This document shows, piece after piece, positions 4,573-5,954 of a stretch of DNA of 5,954 nt; within the stretch, counting starts at the first letter, position 1; each line of letters opens with the position of its first letter. The DNA comes from Candidatus Berkelbacteria bacterium. Its GTDB lineage: Bacteria; Patescibacteriota; UBA1384; VFKW01. The stretch spans positions 1 to 5,954 of the forward strand of contig VFKW01000109.1 of assembly GCA_009885355.1 (NCBI GenBank), given 5' to 3'. Both the position numbers and the translations under genes were made by a program. The notes below the pieces were generated by a model. The model was not told where the DNA came from, did no database searches, and saw nothing but the letters and a program-made list of their open reading frames with translations.

Positions 4573-5772
4573 TTACATGTTGTTTGTGAGGCTTTGAATG
4601 GGGCCTAGGACGCTGATTACTACAAATCCAACTCCGATGCCCATCAGGACCATAAGTAATGGCTCGATGAGGCTGGAGAGGTTTTTGGTCATACTGTCGA
4701 CTTCGCGCTCGTAGTAGCCGGCGATTTGATCTAGAACATAGTCTAGTTTGCCGGATTGTTCGCCGATGGAGATCATGTGTCCGACCATCGGAGGGAAGTT
4801 TTTGTCGCCTTTGAGGCTGGCGGAAAGAGGAGTGCCATTTTCGACATCGGCACTCATTTTGCTGATCGAGGAGCTGTAGATTGAATTGTTGATAACTTCG
4901 CCGGAGGTTTTGATGACCTCGAGCATAGGAAGGCCGGCACTGAGCAACATGGCCATAGTGCGTGTGAACCTGGCGATGTAGAGTTTTTTGTTTAGCATGC
5001 CAAAGACAGGAAATTTAATTTTTAAATTGTCGAGGAGAAATTCACCGGATTTGGTTTTGACAAATCTTTTAAATAAAATCACTAGACCAATGACGCCGAT
5101 CAGGGCAAAAAGGTAGTATTTGCGGAGAATATCACTAGTGGACATCAGTAATTGGGTGGTAAATGGCAGCTTGCCGCCCATTTCCTTGAAGACGCCGCTT
5201 AGCTGGGGAATAATAAAAAATATGATCAAAAGGACTACTCCGAGAAGAGCGCATAAAATGACGATTGGGTAGATCATGGCACTTTTGACTTTGGAGATGA
5301 TCTCAAAGTCTTTTTCTTGCTGATCGGCCATATTGTTTAAAACTTCTTCAAGCTTGCCGCTTTTTTCGCCGCTGGCAATCACGTTGGTGTAAAGCGGGGT
5401 GAAAGTTTCCGGGAATTTGGCTAGGGCTTTTGAAAGCGGCGCGCCGCCTTTGACTTCTTGGGTGACCTCGGCAGTCATTTTTTTCAGGTTGGCGTTTTCG
5501 GATTGTTCTTCGAGCGCTTCGAGGGCTTGGACGATCGGAAGGCCGGATTTTATCATGATTGAGATTTGACGGGTGAAGAGGATTTTGTCTTTAAAAGGCA
5601 CTTTTTTGTTTAATATCGCCATAAAACCATTATTGCCGGAGGTTTTCATATTGGTGACAATAAGTCCTTGGTGATGCAGATTGGCATTTGCTTCTTCTTC
5701 ACTGGCAGCTTCAATAACACCGGCTTCTTTTTTGCCTGTTTTTGTGATGGCTTTGTAGTGATATTTAGGCAT
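4573..5772 (-). CDS. pilC: PilC, type IV pilus inner-membrane platform protein
   Basis: PilC (GspF family) is the polytopic membrane protein on which the PilB and PilT motor ATPases act to insert or remove pilins at the fibre base. The 399-residue length is normal. The N-terminal segment is YHYKAITKTGKKEAGVIEA. Two T2SSF domains follow, at about 62-190 and 265-388. Each carries the family hallmarks: SGLPIVQALEAL and ASGEKSGKLEEVL in the first, SAGLPMLEVI and SIGEQSGKLDYVL in the second. Predicted membrane segments are about 168-190, 219-236 and 369-392. The ATG is preceded by AAGGA (5783-5779) at a 6-nt spacing. It is complete and in frame with no anomalies. The motor genes pilB/pilT that often precede pilC are not in the window. 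The PilV-like gene follows after 100 bp on the same strand, so one transcript is likely. Confidence 0.96.
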   Translation of the reverse strand: MPKYHYKAITKTGKKEAGVIEAASEEEANANLHHQGLIVTNMKTSGNNGFMAILNKKVPFKDKILFTRQISIMIKSGLPIVQALEALEEQSENANLKKMTAEVTQEVKGGAPLSKALAKFPETFTPLYTNVIASGEKSGKLEEVLNNMADQQEKDFEIISKVKSAMIYPIVILCALLGVVLLIIFFIIPQLSGVFKEMGGKLPFTTQLLMSTSDILRKYYLFALIGVIGLVILFKRFVKTKSGEFLLDNLKIKFPVFGMLNKKLYIARFTRTMAMLLSAGLPMLEVIKTSGEVINNSIYSSSISKMSADVENGTPLSASLKGDKNFPPMVGHMISIGEQSGKLDYVLDQIAGYYEREVDSMTKNLSSLIEPLLMVLMGIGVGFVVISVLGPIQSLTNNM

Positions 5773-5823
5773 AGATGTTCCTTAGTTTGCTATATATTAT
5801 CAAGAAGTATGTTTACAGGATTT

Positions 5824-5856
5824 ATTATACTTGTTTTTAAGATTAATAAATGTCAA
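5824..5856 (-). promoter_or_regulatory. Possible promoter upstream of pilC
   Basis: On the minus strand a perfect TATAAT lies at 5829-5824, about 50 nt before the pilC start. The nearest TTGACA (5856-5851) belongs to the heptad repeat and is 21 nt away, longer than the usual 16-18. Both hexamers are consensus, but the spacing makes this a weak call. A promoter farther upstream, outside the window, is equally plausible. Confidence 0.3.
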
Positions 5857-5904
5857 ATTTCTAATTTCAAATGTCAAATGAATGACTAAATCTAAATGTC
5901 AAAT
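5849..5904. repeat. 56-bp heptad-phased repeat, copy B (AATGTCA type)
   Basis: Eight heptads begin AATGTCA, AATTTCT, AATTTCA, AATGTCA. The later ones are AATGAAT, GACTAAA, TCTAAAT and GTCAAAT. It aligns without gaps to copy A at 1065-1120, with ten differences in 56 by hand count. It supplies three TTGACA hexamers on the minus strand, facing pilC (5851-5856, 5872-5877, 5897-5902). The rest of 5773-5954 holds no gene; the last 40 bases are T-rich and unexplained. Confidence 0.8.
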
Positions 5905-5954
5905 AAGTAAAGGTATAATTTTTTTTGGTTTTTTCGTTTGGTATTTTTTTGTCA

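Noticed and set aside
5668..5889. 73-residue plus-strand reading frame
   Set aside because: Begins antisense to the start of pilC and runs into the heptad repeat; its Cys/Phe-rich composition is an artefact of the reverse strand.
5914..5919. Plus-strand TATAAT as a promoter leading out of the window
   Set aside because: No -35-like hexamer at 16-18 nt, and the downstream sequence is only a T-rich tract.

Overview
The window holds part of a type IV pilus (T4P) locus. All genes are on the minus strand and read right to left: pilC (inner-membrane platform), three minor-pilin-like genes (PilV-, PilW- and PilX-like), a gene-free stretch of about 750 bp, and the first 293 codons of pilM, which runs off the left edge. 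The standard genetic code is enough; no in-frame TGA needs to be read as sense. Compact T4P genes, a PilX-like protein with a polymer-like beta-rich C-terminus, and intergenic DNA full of short phased repeats together suggest a Candidate Phyla Radiation (Patescibacteria) genome. That placement is inference from style; the window has no taxonomic marker.

Layout, right to left: 5773-5954 is the region upstream of pilC and holds a heptamer-phased repeat and a possible promoter. pilC is 4573-5772. The 100-bp gap 4473-4572 carries a short hairpin at the pilC stop and one copy of a hairpin-plus-GATGACG repeat. The PilV-like gene (4080-4472), PilW-like gene (3506-4072) and PilX-like gene (1635-3506) are packed with a 7-nt gap and then a TAATG stop/start overlap, so they are surely co-transcribed and probably translationally coupled. 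The 753 bp at 882-1634 contain no convincing gene. They hold a large nested inverted repeat that looks like a bidirectional terminator, a second GC-rich hairpin, two more copies of the GATGACG repeat, four separate 7-bp-period arrays, a plausible promoter for pilM and an 18-bp palindrome next to the pilM Shine-Dalgarno.

Working together: PilC anchors pilus assembly in the cytoplasmic membrane, and PilM is the cytoplasmic actin-like component that normally recruits PilN/PilO (expected beyond the left edge). The three pilin-like proteins resemble the minor-pilin complex that primes and caps the fibre. The PilX-like protein is very large and carries an inserted beta-sandwich-like module, which makes it a candidate pilus-tip adhesin. 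The main candidates for something undescribed are the heptad-phased repeats, two of which are 56-bp homologues in the same register upstream of pilC and upstream of pilM, and the nested 99-bp hairpin at 1338-1436.
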